Assembly (NCBI RefSeq): GCF_002975405.1 | Contig: NZ_PCPS01000002.1 | Span: forward strand, 1 to 64,000 | From: Arthrobacter sp. MYb229 | Lineage (GTDB): Bacteria > Actinomycetota > Actinomycetes > Actinomycetales > Micrococcaceae | Length of the DNA stretch: 64,000 nt | Reading direction: 5' to 3' | Shown here: positions 9,514-18,194 of the stretch, in pieces | Position numbering within the stretch: the stretch's first letter is position 1 | How the letters are laid out: each line of letters opens with the position of its first letter | The notes under the pieces: model-generated | Told to the model about the DNA's origin: nothing | What the model saw: only the letters and a program-made list of their open reading frames with translations | Databases searched by the model: none | Program-made: the position numbers and the translations under genes

Positions 9514-9620
9514 CGACCCGAAAGGTCCCGTACCTTTCGCATCCCCCTCACGCGTTCTGCCGGCGTCCGGGCAACGCCACCTTCGATTCAGTTCAACGCC
9601 TAAGCGGCGTTAAAAGTTCC

Positions 9621-10172
9621 CTACTCGTAGATGTGCGGAGCCAAGGTGCCCACGCAGTCCAGGTTGCGGTACTTTTCCGCGTAATCCAAGCCGTAGCCGA
9701 CAACAAATTCGTTGGGAATGTCCATGCCGACGTATTTCACGTCGATTTCCACCTTCGCCGCTTCCGGCTTGCGCAGCAGGGTGCAGATTTCCACCGAGGC
9801 CGGGCCGCGGGATTCCAGGTTGGCCTTCAACCAGGACAGGGTCAGGCCCGAGTCGATGATGTCTTCGACGATGAGCACATGCTTGCCCATCAAATCGGTG
9901 TCCAGGTCCTTGAGAATACGCACCACGCCGGAAGACTGGGTTCCGGAACCGTAGGAGGAGACCGCCATCCAGTCCATGGACAGGTGGGACTTCAGCGCGC
10001 GGACCAGATCCGCCATGACCATCACCGCACCCTTGAGCACGCCGACAACGAGGATGTCGCGTCCCTCGTAATCCTTGTCGATCTGTGCGGCCAGGTCATC
10101 GATGCGAGCCTGGATTTCTTCCTTGGTATACAGTACGTGCGCGAGATCGGCCTTGACTGTGTTCGAATCCAC
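9621..10172 (-). CDS. hpt: Hypoxanthine phosphoribosyltransferase
   Basis: About 183 residues of the purine salvage enzyme making IMP or GMP from free base and PRPP. The PRPP-binding loop VLIVEDIIDSGLTL, the GVLKGAVMVMADLVRAL loop and the VGYGLDYAEKYRNLD C-terminal motif are intact. A GTG at 10172 with AGGAG eight bases upstream is preferred; a TTG at 10208 would add 12 residues. It lies between tilS and ftsH, an order conserved across many bacteria. Confidence 0.94.
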   Translation of the reverse strand: MDSNTVKADLAHVLYTKEEIQARIDDLAAQIDKDYEGRDILVVGVLKGAVMVMADLVRALKSHLSMDWMAVSSYGSGTQSSGVVRILKDLDTDLMGKHVLIVEDIIDSGLTLSWLKANLESRGPASVEICTLLRKPEAAKVEIDVKYVGMDIPNEFVVGYGLDYAEKYRNLDCVGTLAPHIYE

Positions 10173-10222
10173 GAGGGTTCTCCTGATTCTCAGAGGTGGG
10201 GTACTCAACTAGAGTGCCACAT

Positions 10223-11179
10223 TTAGTTTAGTGTTGTTGAGCTTGTGGTCGTGAAAACTATCACCGAGGAGCGCCGCAACGCACTGATCTTGCCTTCGAG
10301 CTGCACCGGACCGGCCGAACGGGACTTGCTCGCCCCCACCCCGGCCAGCGCGCACAAGGCCGCCGTGCGCTCGCTGCCCAGATTCTGCGCCCCGGCCTCG
10401 GCGGCGGCCAGGCGCAGCACCCTGGAGGCGATGGCTTCGGGAAAAGTGGCAAGAATCCGCAAGTCCACCCCGGCGGCGCTGCGTGCCTGCGCCCAGGCTC
10501 GGCCGGCCCAGGAGTCCAGCGCGTCTGCGTCCGCCGCCGCCAGCGCCGCGGTGCGGGCCAGCGCCTCGGTCAGGTGCCCGCCGAGCTGCGCACGCAAAAA
10601 CGGGAGCACCTCGTGGCGGATGTGGTTGCGTCGGTAGGCGGTGTCCGCATTGCTCGGGTCTTCCCAGTACTCGACGCCGGCCCGCGCGCAGATGTGCTCG
10701 GTGTCTTGGCGGGTCAGCTCCAGCAGCGGGCGGGCGTAGGGGCCGCGCGAGACGGGTATTCCGGCCAAGGACCTGGTGCCCGAACCGCGCAGGATCCCCA
10801 GCAGCACCTGTTCGGCCTGATCGTCTTTGGTGTGCGCGAGCAGCAGGCGTTGCGCCCCGGTCTGCTCCATGGCTTGCTCGAAGGCCGCATATCGGGCGGC
10901 CCGGGCGGAGGCCTCGTCCCCGGCGGTGTGCACCGTCTTGAGCAGCACCTCCTCCAGGCCCAGCGCCTGGCATTGCGCGGCGGCGCGCGCCGCCACCGCG
11001 GCGCTGCCCGCTTGCAGGCCATGGTCCACGATCACCACGGCGAAGCGGATCCGCTCGCGCAGCTGGCTGGCGGCAACGGCCAGCGCCAGGGAGTCGGCCC
11101 CGCCCGAAACGCCGAGCAGCGCGAATTCTCCGGCCTGCGCCGCCACCGCGTTGCGGGCCAGGTCGATCGGCCGGCTCAT
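10223..11179 (-). CDS. tilS: tRNA(Ile)-lysidine synthetase
   Basis: A 318-residue N-type ATP pyrophosphatase that modifies C34 of the tRNA reading AUA to lysidine, giving isoleucine decoding. The PP-loop signature is GVSGGADSLAL near residue 23, followed by VVIVDHGLQ, LAHTKDDQAEQVLL and YRRNHIRHEVLPFL, all family hallmarks. The ATG at 11179 overlaps the upstream DUF2342 stop as ATGA. It is shorter than the E. coli enzyme and lacks the far C-terminal domain, as is normal in actinobacteria. Confidence 0.94.
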   Translation of the reverse strand: MSRPIDLARNAVAAQAGEFALLGVSGGADSLALAVAASQLRERIRFAVVIVDHGLQAGSAAVAARAAAQCQALGLEEVLLKTVHTAGDEASARAARYAAFEQAMEQTGAQRLLLAHTKDDQAEQVLLGILRGSGTRSLAGIPVSRGPYARPLLELTRQDTEHICARAGVEYWEDPSNADTAYRRNHIRHEVLPFLRAQLGGHLTEALARTAALAAADADALDSWAGRAWAQARSAAGVDLRILATFPEAIASRVLRLAAAEAGAQNLGSERTAALCALAGVGASKSRSAGPVQLEGKISALRRSSVIVFTTTSSTTLN

Positions 11180-12099
11180 CGGGTGCGGGCCAGCCAGCGT
11201 GCGGGGTTGTCGAGTTCCGCGGAGCTGGGGAACAGTTCCCGGTCGGTGAAGATCTCGTTGAAGCCGGCATAGCCGATCTCGTCCACCAGGTGGCGCACGA
11301 ACTTCGCGCCGCGCTCGTACTGGCGGGCCTTGGCGTCCATGCCCAGCAGCTTGCCGATCCAGCTGGCCCAGGGCGAACGGTTCTTGCCGCGGGCGGTGAA
11401 GCGGTTGCGGATGGTCTTGATCGTGCGGATCGAGCTGACATCGTTCATCACGACCATTGCGTGGCCTTCGAGCACCGACATGATGCTGGTCAGCTCGCCG
11501 ACCTCGCTGCGCATGGTTTTGATCCGCGCCCCGATGTCGTTCATCGAGTTGGTCTTCCCGCCCAGCGGCTCGAAGACCTCGGCCAGGGTCTGCTTCATCA
11601 CCCCAGGGATCCATGGCGCATGTTCGAACTGCAGCCGGTGGGTCTGCTCGTGGGTGGCGATCCACAGGTAGAAGTCCCGCGCGTTCAGGTTCAGCTCGCC
11701 GCGGATCTGGGTGATCGTCGGGGCGTTGAGCAGCAGCCGGGGGCCGGCGAACGGGTCGAATTGCCCCAGCACCCGGGGGCCGAGCACCGAAAGCACCGCA
11801 CCGAGTTCCGCCCCGGCGATCAGCGGCAGGGCGGTGGGGGTTTTGGGCAGCTCGGGAAGCATTGCGGCGAAGTTCTGGCTGACCGCCTTGGCCCATCCGG
11901 CGCGGTCCACCACGAGGGTTTCGGAGGGTGCGGTGGAGGTCAGCTGCGAGATCCGTTCGGCCTCGGTGAGCCCCTGCCCGCCGGCGATGCGCAGTTCTTC
12001 CACGATCCGCGCCGCCTGTTTGCCGCTCAGCGCCGGCCCGGCGGGCATCAGCGTTTTTGCGGTGCTTACGGCGAGATCCCAATCGATGAACTGGCTCAT
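11176..12099 (-). CDS. Zinc-dependent metalloprotease, DUF2342 family
   Basis: A 307-residue protein with an HEQTH zinc-binding motif at residues 150-154, set in YLWIATHEQTHRLQFEHAPW. The GVMKQTLAEVFEPLGGKTNSMNDI stretch and the VLEGHAMVVMNDV segment are typical of DUF2342, sometimes mislabelled as coenzyme F420-associated. Substrate unknown. The gene sits between dacB and tilS, and its stop overlaps the tilS start. Actinobacteria conserve this position, which suggests a housekeeping role. Confidence 0.85.
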   Translation of the reverse strand: MSQFIDWDLAVSTAKTLMPAGPALSGKQAARIVEELRIAGGQGLTEAERISQLTSTAPSETLVVDRAGWAKAVSQNFAAMLPELPKTPTALPLIAGAELGAVLSVLGPRVLGQFDPFAGPRLLLNAPTITQIRGELNLNARDFYLWIATHEQTHRLQFEHAPWIPGVMKQTLAEVFEPLGGKTNSMNDIGARIKTMRSEVGELTSIMSVLEGHAMVVMNDVSSIRTIKTIRNRFTARGKNRSPWASWIGKLLGMDAKARQYERGAKFVRHLVDEIGYAGFNEIFTDRELFPSSAELDNPARWLARTR

Positions 12100-12108
12100 G
12101 TAATTCTC

Positions 12109-13470
12109 CTACCGGCACCCACAGCCGCGCAGGGCGGTGACTGCCTGGTCGATGGTTGGTTTATGTGGTGCCAGCGCCCCGTTGGGCTGTGCGGCAAAGA
12201 TGCTGAAAGCGATCAGCCGCCCGTCTTCGGTCAGCGTCATCCCGGTCAGCGTGGCCACCCCGGTCAGCGAGCCGGTTTTCGCCCGCACCAGCCCGAGGGT
12301 AGCGGCGGCATCGAGCCGGTTCATCAGGGTGCCGTTGTATCCAGCGACGGGCAGCGAGTAGACCAGTTCGCGCAGTTCGGGTTTTCCGCTGGTGGCCGCG
12401 GCGCGCAGCAGCGTGGTCAACGCGGCCGGTGAAATTTGGTTGGCTGCGGCCAGCCCGCTGGTATCCACCAAGGATATGCCGGTGGCGCCATATGTTTGTG
12501 CCACCTGCTGCACGGCCAATCCGGCCTGCTTCGGGTCCAGGCCCTGGCGCACCGCGACCAGCCGGCCCATGGCTTCGGTCAGGTAGTTGTCCGAGACCAG
12601 CAGCATGTGCTTGATCTGCACGCGCAGCGGGGCGGAGAGCACCTCGGTGAGCTGTTCCCCGCCCTCGTAGGCGCCGCGTCCGCCCGTGCTGACCTTCACC
12701 TGCTTGCCCAGCTCGGCGGCGAAAACCTTGCGCACCTGCTGGGCGGCGTCTGACTGATAGGCCGAGCGGGTGCTTTCGGCGGCGCGTCCGGCGTAGTGCG
12801 CGATCGGGTATACCGCGCCGATGTTATTCGAGGTGAACAACGACTTATCCCAGGCCGGGTTCGTCTGCGCATCGCCGAAGAGCGAATCGTCGAGCCAGAG
12901 CTCCACCTCGCCGATGCCGCGATCCTCCAGCGCCTTCGCGGTTTGCGCCGCGAGAGTGGCCAGGCCCGCGTAGCCCTTGGGGTGCGCGGGGTCGGACTCG
13001 CCGTCGCCCAGCAGCACATCCCCGCCGCCGCGCAATACCAGGGTGTTACCGTCTAGCCACACGCTGGTGGACAGTTGGTGCTCCCCGCCGAGGGTATCCA
13101 GCGCGGCCAGCGCGGTGGCCACCTTCAGGCTTGAGGCCGGAGTTCCGGGAGTTTGCGCATTCTTGTCGTAGAGCACCTTGCCGCTGGCCACGTCGACCAC
13201 CTGGGCATTGAAGGAGGTCTGATCCCCCTTGGTGCCCAGGATCGCATCCAGTTGCGCGGCGAGCACCGCGCTATCGGGCAGGGGAGCTTCGGGATCCAGA
13301 TCCTTGACGGTGACCGGCGCGGCGTCCGGAGCGGTTGCGCTGGCACGGACGTAGTGCGCCTGCGGTTCACCGGTGAAGCTGCGCGGCGCGCTGAACATCG
13401 CCACGGCCATGCCCACCACTGCCAACAGCGCCACCGCAAGCGTCAGCACGCGTCTTACGGCACTGTTCAT
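12109..13470 (-). CDS. dacB: D-alanyl-D-alanine carboxypeptidase/endopeptidase (PBP4, S13 family)
   Basis: A 453-residue penicillin-binding protein that trims or cuts D-Ala-D-Ala crosslinks in peptidoglycan. An uncleaved or cleaved signal helix occupies residues 8-27. The three active-site motifs are SSLK (nucleophile Ser113, Lys116), SDN in VSDNYLTEAMGRL, and KTG in VRAKTGSLTGV. The insert between motif one and two fits family S13. It ends nine bases before the DUF2342 gene and faces ppa across a divergent promoter region. Confidence 0.92.
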   Translation of the reverse strand: MNSAVRRVLTLAVALLAVVGMAVAMFSAPRSFTGEPQAHYVRASATAPDAAPVTVKDLDPEAPLPDSAVLAAQLDAILGTKGDQTSFNAQVVDVASGKVLYDKNAQTPGTPASSLKVATALAALDTLGGEHQLSTSVWLDGNTLVLRGGGDVLLGDGESDPAHPKGYAGLATLAAQTAKALEDRGIGEVELWLDDSLFGDAQTNPAWDKSLFTSNNIGAVYPIAHYAGRAAESTRSAYQSDAAQQVRKVFAAELGKQVKVSTGGRGAYEGGEQLTEVLSAPLRVQIKHMLLVSDNYLTEAMGRLVAVRQGLDPKQAGLAVQQVAQTYGATGISLVDTSGLAAANQISPAALTTLLRAAATSGKPELRELVYSLPVAGYNGTLMNRLDAAATLGLVRAKTGSLTGVATLTGMTLTEDGRLIAFSIFAAQPNGALAPHKPTIDQAVTALRGCGCR

Positions 13471-13568
13471 GTGAGCATGTTCCTCTCGCGGGTTTAGCTA
13501 CTTATGCCCCCGGGGGCGATACGCTTATTAGCGGATATCCCTAAGACTAGTTTAGGAGTGTGCTTTTT

Positions 13569-14048
13569 ATGAGCCACGACGTGACCATCGAGATCCCAAC
13601 CGGATCACGCGTCAAGTACGAAATCGACCACGAGACCCATCGCTTGCGCCTGGATCGAGTGCTCTTCACCTCCATGCAGTACCCGACCCACTACGGCTAC
13701 TTCGACGACACCCTGGGCGAAGACGGCGATCCATTGGACGCCATGGTTTACATCCCGGGTGTCGATTTGATCCCGGGCGTCATCGTCGAGTCCCGCCCCA
13801 TCGGCGTTTTCAACATGACCGACGATGGCGGTGGCGACGCGAAGCTGCTGTGCGTGCCGACCGACAAGCGCTTCGACCACATCAAGGAACTCGAAGACAT
13901 CGATCAGTGGCTGATCAAGGAAATCGAGCACTTCTTCACCCGCTACAAGGACCTGGAACCGGGCAAGTGGGTCAAGGCCGAGGGCTGGGAGGGCCGCGCG
14001 GCCGCCGAGGCCGAACTGGCTCGCTCCATCGAGCGCTTCAAGGCCTAG
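13569..14048 (+). CDS. ppa: Inorganic diphosphatase
   Basis: A 159-residue family I pyrophosphatase that hydrolyses PPi to two phosphates. Catalytic signatures are KYEIDHET, YPTHYGYFDDTLGEDGDPLDAMV (the Asp-rich metal-binding segment) and KRFDHI. The ATG at 13569 follows TAGGAGTG by eight bases; an in-frame start three codons earlier would lose that spacing. The gene is monocistronic, divergent from dacB and followed by terminator-like hairpins. Confidence 0.96.
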   Translation: MSHDVTIEIPTGSRVKYEIDHETHRLRLDRVLFTSMQYPTHYGYFDDTLGEDGDPLDAMVYIPGVDLIPGVIVESRPIGVFNMTDDGGGDAKLLCVPTDKRFDHIKELEDIDQWLIKEIEHFFTRYKDLEPGKWVKAEGWEGRAAAEAELARSIERFKA

Positions 14049-14062
14049 TTCTCCACCGGTGT

Positions 14063-14124
14063 TGCCGCTTCGGCGGCAATGGGGTCCGATTCATCGCTTC
14101 CAAGCGGTGGCCGGGCCCCATTTC
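14063..14124 (+). terminator. Two hairpins after ppa, probably bidirectional terminator
   Basis: A perfect 7-bp stem with TTCG loop (TTGCCGC/GCGGCAA, 14063-14080) is followed by a nested structure whose outer arms TGGGGTCCG (14081-14089) and CGGGCCCCA (14113-14121) pair with one G-U and end in TTT. An inner CGCTT/AAGCG hairpin lies between. It separates the convergent ppa and MocR genes. Confidence 0.6.
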
Positions 14125-14170
14125 CGCTTAAGCCGGCAAGTGCCCGGGCTTCCGCGCCGCGTAACGCACC

Positions 14171-15583
14171 TCAGGCCACCGTCTTCCAGGCTTCGACCAA
14201 CTGCGGCACAGCCCGAGCCAGGCTTTCGCCATCGAGGGCGTAGGGCACGCGCAGCCAGTGGTCCAGGCCGTGGTCCTGAACGGCGAAGGTGGCCCCGGGA
14301 CTCAGCACCAATCCCGCCTTCCGGGCCTGCGCCGCCAGGGCCGCGGACCTGGGCGCCGGGAGATTGCACCACAGCGACATTCCGCCGCCGGGTTTCTGGA
14401 TCTTCCACTCGGGCAGTTCGGCTCCCAAGGATCCGTGGAGCCAGTCACGGCTGGCGCGCAGACTGGCGCGCGTCGGCTCGTCTAGGCCCGCCCGTTCGGT
14501 GATGAGCATGCTCAGCACCAGCTGTTCCAGCACCGGTGCGCCGAGGTCGATGGTGGCCCGGACCTGGTTGATGGCCCCCACCAGCGCTCGCGGCGCCCTG
14601 ATCCAGCCCAGCCGCAGGCCGCCCCAGTAGGTTTTGCTGGCGCTGCCCACGGTAATCAGGTTCTCGCCGAACTTCGCCATCGGAAATACCGGCGGCCGCT
14701 CGTCCAGCCACAGCTCGGCGTTCGTCTCGTCGATGATCCCCTGGACGCCGTGGCGGGCCAACGCCCGGGCCCAGCGCTCGCGTCCCTCATTCTCCAGCAG
14801 GGTACCGGTCGGGTTGTGGAAGTCCGGCAGGCACAGCATGGCGCCGATCCCGCCGCGGGCCAGAGCGGCTTCGATGCCCGCCACGTCGCTGCCCTCGGGT
14901 CCGATGGGCATCGCGAGCATGCGCGCTCCGTGCTGCCGCAGGGAGTTCACGGAGTTCGGGTAGCTGGGGCTTTCGGCCAGCACCCGGGCTGAGCGGGCCA
15001 GCACCGTCCGGGCGGCGGTGGCCACCCCCGACAGCGCGCCGGCGGTCACGATGATCTGCTCGGGGCCGGTGGGCAGGCCGCGGCGGGCGTAGTCTTCGGC
15101 GATCGCCTCGCGCAGCAACGGAAGGCCCAGCGGGTAGTAGCCCATCCCGCCGATGTAGCCGGGCAGCTGATCGAGGGCGCGTTGGTAGTAGCTGGCCAGG
15201 CCCAACGGAGCAGTAGGCGCCCCGCAGGTGAGGTCGATTCCACCGGGCGGAAGCGTTTCCTGCACGCCCACCGCCAACGGCTCGGCGCCTCCCCCGATCT
15301 CCCCGCCGGGAATCCGGATCCTGGTCCCCGAGCCCTGCCGGGCCTCGGCGAAGCCGCGTTCGCGGAGCTCCTGATAGGCGCGCGTGATTGTGGTGCGGCT
15401 CATTCCGAGCTCGGCCACCAGCTCGCGCTCGCTGGGCAGCATGGTTCCATGGAGCACCCGGCCGTTGACCACCAGTTGCCGGATTCCCTCCGAGAGCCAG
15501 CTGTAGGCCGCTTGCTCGCCCGCCCGCTGTCCGAGCATCCCGCTCAATCGCCGGGCGGGCAGATGGCGTTGGTTCACTGTCAT
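14171..15583 (-). CDS. MocR-type regulator: GntR HTH fused to PLP aminotransferase domain
   Basis: About 470 residues. The first 75 form a GntR winged helix (LPSERELVAELGMSRTTITRAYQELRERGF), and the rest is a fold-type I aminotransferase with the PLP lysine in VGSASKTYWGGLRLGW and conserved DFHNPTG and IDETNAE segments. MocR proteins act as PLP-sensing or amine-sensing regulators rather than as enzymes. The divergent gene encodes a YczE-type membrane protein, a pairing known for the YczR subgroup, and a palindrome between them is the likely operator. A very long upstream extension of the frame is antisense to that gene and was excluded. Confidence 0.88.
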   Translation of the reverse strand: MTVNQRHLPARRLSGMLGQRAGEQAAYSWLSEGIRQLVVNGRVLHGTMLPSERELVAELGMSRTTITRAYQELRERGFAEARQGSGTRIRIPGGEIGGGAEPLAVGVQETLPPGGIDLTCGAPTAPLGLASYYQRALDQLPGYIGGMGYYPLGLPLLREAIAEDYARRGLPTGPEQIIVTAGALSGVATAARTVLARSARVLAESPSYPNSVNSLRQHGARMLAMPIGPEGSDVAGIEAALARGGIGAMLCLPDFHNPTGTLLENEGRERWARALARHGVQGIIDETNAELWLDERPPVFPMAKFGENLITVGSASKTYWGGLRLGWIRAPRALVGAINQVRATIDLGAPVLEQLVLSMLITERAGLDEPTRASLRASRDWLHGSLGAELPEWKIQKPGGGMSLWCNLPAPRSAALAAQARKAGLVLSPGATFAVQDHGLDHWLRVPYALDGESLARAVPQLVEAWKTVA

Positions 15584-15602
15584 AGGTCCAGTGTGCACTA
15601 AT

Positions 15603-15623
15603 TGGCACTTTTTTTGAATGCCA
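15603..15623. promoter_or_regulatory. Candidate MocR operator between divergent genes
   Basis: TGGCACT (15603-15609) and AATGCCA (15617-15623) form an inverted repeat with one mismatch across a 7-bp T-rich spacer, in the 60-bp gap between the MocR gene and the yczE-like gene. An overlapping GTGC/GCAC pair lies just upstream. Position supports joint control of both genes. Confidence 0.5.
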
Positions 15624-15643
15624 TTTGCCGAGATGATTGATTC

Positions 15644-16327
15644 ATGGCAACTTTCAGCTCCCCCAAATTGGCCCGCCTGACACCCCTGGCGCAGCTTCGC
15701 GCCGGGCGGCTTCCGCGGCGCCTCATCCAGCTCTTCGTGGGCCTGACCCTTTTTGGCCTGGCCATGGCGGGCTTTGTCCGTTCGGGACTGGGCCTGGCCC
15801 CATGGGATGTGCTCCATTACGGCGTGACCCTGCACACCGGCCTCAGCCTGGGCACAGTGGTGATCCTCTTCGGCTTCCTCGTGCTGCTGCTCTGGATCCC
15901 GCTGCGCCAGATGCCCGGCCTGGGCACCATCGCCAACGTCATCTGGATCGGAGTGGCCGCCGACATCGGACTGGCCGTGATTCCGCAGGCAGATTCCCTC
16001 CCCACGCAGCTGGCCCTGTTCGCCGGCTCCCTGCTGGTGAACGGGTTCGGCGGCGGGCTCTATATCGGCAGCCAGCTTGGCCCGGGGCCGCGCGACGGAC
16101 TGATGACCGGGCTGCATGCGCGCACCGGAGTCAGCCTGCGCCTGGCGCGCACCGGAGTCGAAGTCAGCGTGCTGGCCATCGGCTGGCTGCTGGGCGGCAT
16201 CGTCGGCTTCGGAACCGTTTTGTATGCGGTGGCCATCGGACCGGTCACCCAGCTCTTCCTGCGCTTCTGCATCGTCGAGCTGCGCGCGGAGCACCCCGCC
16301 GAGGAAGCGCCCACGCCCGCCGCTTAG
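15644..16327 (+). CDS. YczE/YyaS/YitT family membrane protein (copy 1)
   Basis: A 227-residue polytopic membrane protein with about five hydrophobic helices. Family features are the RSGLGLAPWDVLHYGVTLHTGLSLG start, PGLGTIANVIWIG, and GSQLGPGPRDGLMTGLHARTG. No transport substrate is established for the family. It is transcribed divergently from a MocR regulator that probably controls it. A close paralogue without an adjacent regulator lies at 25356-26000; the two share the same layout and nearly the same motif sequences. Confidence 0.82.
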   Translation: MATFSSPKLARLTPLAQLRAGRLPRRLIQLFVGLTLFGLAMAGFVRSGLGLAPWDVLHYGVTLHTGLSLGTVVILFGFLVLLLWIPLRQMPGLGTIANVIWIGVAADIGLAVIPQADSLPTQLALFAGSLLVNGFGGGLYIGSQLGPGPRDGLMTGLHARTGVSLRLARTGVEVSVLAIGWLLGGIVGFGTVLYAVAIGPVTQLFLRFCIVELRAEHPAEEAPTPAA

Positions 16328-16364
16328 CGGGAGGTGACCGGAGTTCCGCTGCATACTTGGGATT

Positions 16365-16415
16365 GTGAATCGCCTACCCTGGATCGGCGCGGCGGTTCGG
16401 CCCCTGATTTCTTGA
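16365..16415 (+). other. Possible 16-codon leader ORF before the acetyltransferase gene
   Basis: A GTG-started frame of 16 codons (beginning MNRLPWIGAAVRPL) ends at a TGA lying inside the GAAAGG ribosome-binding site of the next gene. CATACT ends seven bases before the GTG, so it could be translated from a leaderless message. Only position supports this; no residue pattern suggests attenuation. Confidence 0.2.
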
Positions 16416-16425
16416 AAGGTTACCC

Positions 16426-16920
16426 ATGCTCGCCACGCTCGACCTGCCCACGCCGCTGAACTCCGAGGTGCTGCTGCGCCGCGCCGAACCGGCCGACCTT
16501 CCGGCAATGCGCCAGCTCTTGGCCGACGATGCGCTTGGCGCCGCGCGCGAAGCGACGGCCGATTCCGCGGGCTATGCGCAGGCCCTGGAGCGGCTGCTGG
16601 CCGATCCGGGCAACGATCTGGTGCTCGGCGAACGCGCCGGCGAGGTGATCGCGATGCTGCAGTTGACTTCCATCCCCGGGATCTCCCGGAGCGGATCCGT
16701 CAGGCTGAACGTGGAGGCGGTCCGCGTGCGCTCCGATTCCCGCTCGACGGGCCTGGGCTCGGCGATGCTGCGCTGGGTGATCGACGCGGCGGCGCCGGCC
16801 TGCGCCGCCGGGCTGGTCCAGCTCACCTCGGATGCCTCGCGGGCAGAGGCGCACCGCTTCTACGAGCGGCTGGGCTTCACCGCCTCGCATCTCGGATTCA
16901 AGCTGCGGCTGGACCGCTAG
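16426..16920 (+). CDS. GNAT family N-acetyltransferase
   Basis: A 164-residue acetyl-CoA-dependent acetyltransferase. The fold is recognisable from VLLRRAEPADLPAMRQLL at the N-terminus, the acetyl-CoA pyrophosphate loop RSDSRSTGLGSAMLRWVID (motif A, with S-x-G-LG in place of the usual RGxGxG) and the closing EAHRFYERLGF. Substrate unknown. GAAAGG lies eight bases before the ATG. The gene converges on rmuC, and the two stop codons overlap in CTAG. Confidence 0.85.
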   Translation: MLATLDLPTPLNSEVLLRRAEPADLPAMRQLLADDALGAAREATADSAGYAQALERLLADPGNDLVLGERAGEVIAMLQLTSIPGISRSGSVRLNVEAVRVRSDSRSTGLGSAMLRWVIDAAAPACAAGLVQLTSDASRAEAHRFYERLGFTASHLGFKLRLDR

Positions 16921-18146
16921 CGCCCGAGCGCCTGCTCCAAAACCGGCTCTTCGGGCAGGCTTTGGACATCCTTCAACCTGCGTTCCACCGCCCGGGTTCG
17001 GGTTCCGGCTTCCTTGACCGTGTTCTGCGCGGTGCTCAACTGCTTCTCCAGCTTGTCCCATACGTCCCCGTACTTGCGGAACTCCGCCTTCGCCGCGGAC
17101 AGCACCTGCCAGACCTCGCTGCTGCGCTTTTCGATGGCCAGGGTCCGGAAGCCCATCTGCAGCGAATTGAGCAGGCTCATCAGCGTCGTCGGGCCGGTGA
17201 CCAGCACCCGGTGTTCGGTTTGCAGCCGGCTGGCAAGTCCCGGGCGGCGCACCACCTCGGCGAAGAGCCCCTCGGTGGGCAGGTACATGATCGCGAAGTC
17301 CGTGCTGTGCGGCGGTTCGATGTACTTCTCGGCGATCTTCTTCGCCTGGATGGTGATGGCCCTATCCAGCGCCTTGCTCGCCGCATCGAGCTGCAGCTTG
17401 TCGCCCGATTCCTGGGCGTCTAAAAGCCGCTCGTAGTCTTCCTGCGGCAGCTTCGAGTCGATCGGCAGATACACCGGCTTCTCCTCACGCCCGGGCATGA
17501 TCACCGCGAACTCGACGCTGTCGCGGCTCTCGGGCCGAATCACCACGTTCTGCGCATACTGCTCCGTGGTGAGCAGGTCTTCCAATTGGCGCGAGAGCTG
17601 CACCTCACCCCAGGTGCCGCGGCTCTTCACATTCGTCAGCACGCGCTTGAGCCCGCCGACGTCCGCGGCCAGATTCTGCATTTCGCCCAGCCCCTTTTGC
17701 ACCTGCTCCAAGCGCTGGCTGACAAGCTCAAAGGATTCACCGAGCCGCTTCTCCAAGGTCCCTTGCAGCTTCTCGTCGACCGTCTCGCGCATCTTCTCGA
17801 GCTTCGACTCGTTGCCCACGCGCAAGCGCTCTAGTTCTTCGCGCAGCGCACTGTGCAGCTGGCGGTGCATGTGCTGGTTCGATTCGTTCAACGCGGTGAT
17901 CTTCGCGTCCACGGTGGCGCGGATCGTTTCCAGCCGCTGCTCGCTGTCCCGGCGCACCTCGTGCAGCGAATCGCGCAGTTCGGCGCGTTGCGCACCCAGG
18001 TCCTGGCGCAGCTCGCCATGGGTTGCGCGCACCGCCGCGGCAATCTGCGCCTGGTCGTTCGAACCGGTCCGCCGCACGATCAGCAAGAGCGCGCCGACAA
18101 CGAGCAGGATATTGAGTAGCACAAGCACCAACAGCACAATAGTCAT
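16917..18146 (-). CDS. rmuC: DNA recombination protein RmuC
   Basis: A 409-residue protein with one N-terminal membrane helix (residues 3-23), a long coiled coil from about 30 to 170 rich in Glu, Arg and Gln heptads, and the RmuC nuclease-like domain with SRGTWGEVQLSRQLED, LPIDSKLPQEDYERL, YIEPPHSTDFAIMYLPTEGLFAEV and GPTTLMSLLNSLQMGF. RmuC limits inversions at short repeats in E. coli. It stands alone, convergent with the acetyltransferase gene. Confidence 0.93.
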   Translation of the reverse strand: MTIVLLVLVLLNILLVVGALLLIVRRTGSNDQAQIAAAVRATHGELRQDLGAQRAELRDSLHEVRRDSEQRLETIRATVDAKITALNESNQHMHRQLHSALREELERLRVGNESKLEKMRETVDEKLQGTLEKRLGESFELVSQRLEQVQKGLGEMQNLAADVGGLKRVLTNVKSRGTWGEVQLSRQLEDLLTTEQYAQNVVIRPESRDSVEFAVIMPGREEKPVYLPIDSKLPQEDYERLLDAQESGDKLQLDAASKALDRAITIQAKKIAEKYIEPPHSTDFAIMYLPTEGLFAEVVRRPGLASRLQTEHRVLVTGPTTLMSLLNSLQMGFRTLAIEKRSSEVWQVLSAAKAEFRKYGDVWDKLEKQLSTAQNTVKEAGTRTRAVERRLKDVQSLPEEPVLEQALGR

Positions 18147-18194
18147 AGCTCAAGAGCTATCAGCACCATCGGACATAATAGGCCGCAACCGGCC

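Noticed and set aside
7636-9603. Long plus-strand open frame of 655 codons
   Set aside because: It is fully antisense to ftsH, has low-complexity Arg/Gly/His composition and no recognisable domain; a product of the high-GC codon pattern.
15584-16507. Upstream extension of the MocR gene
   Set aside because: This stretch is antisense to the yczE-like gene, and the true MocR start at 15583 fits the family N-terminus.
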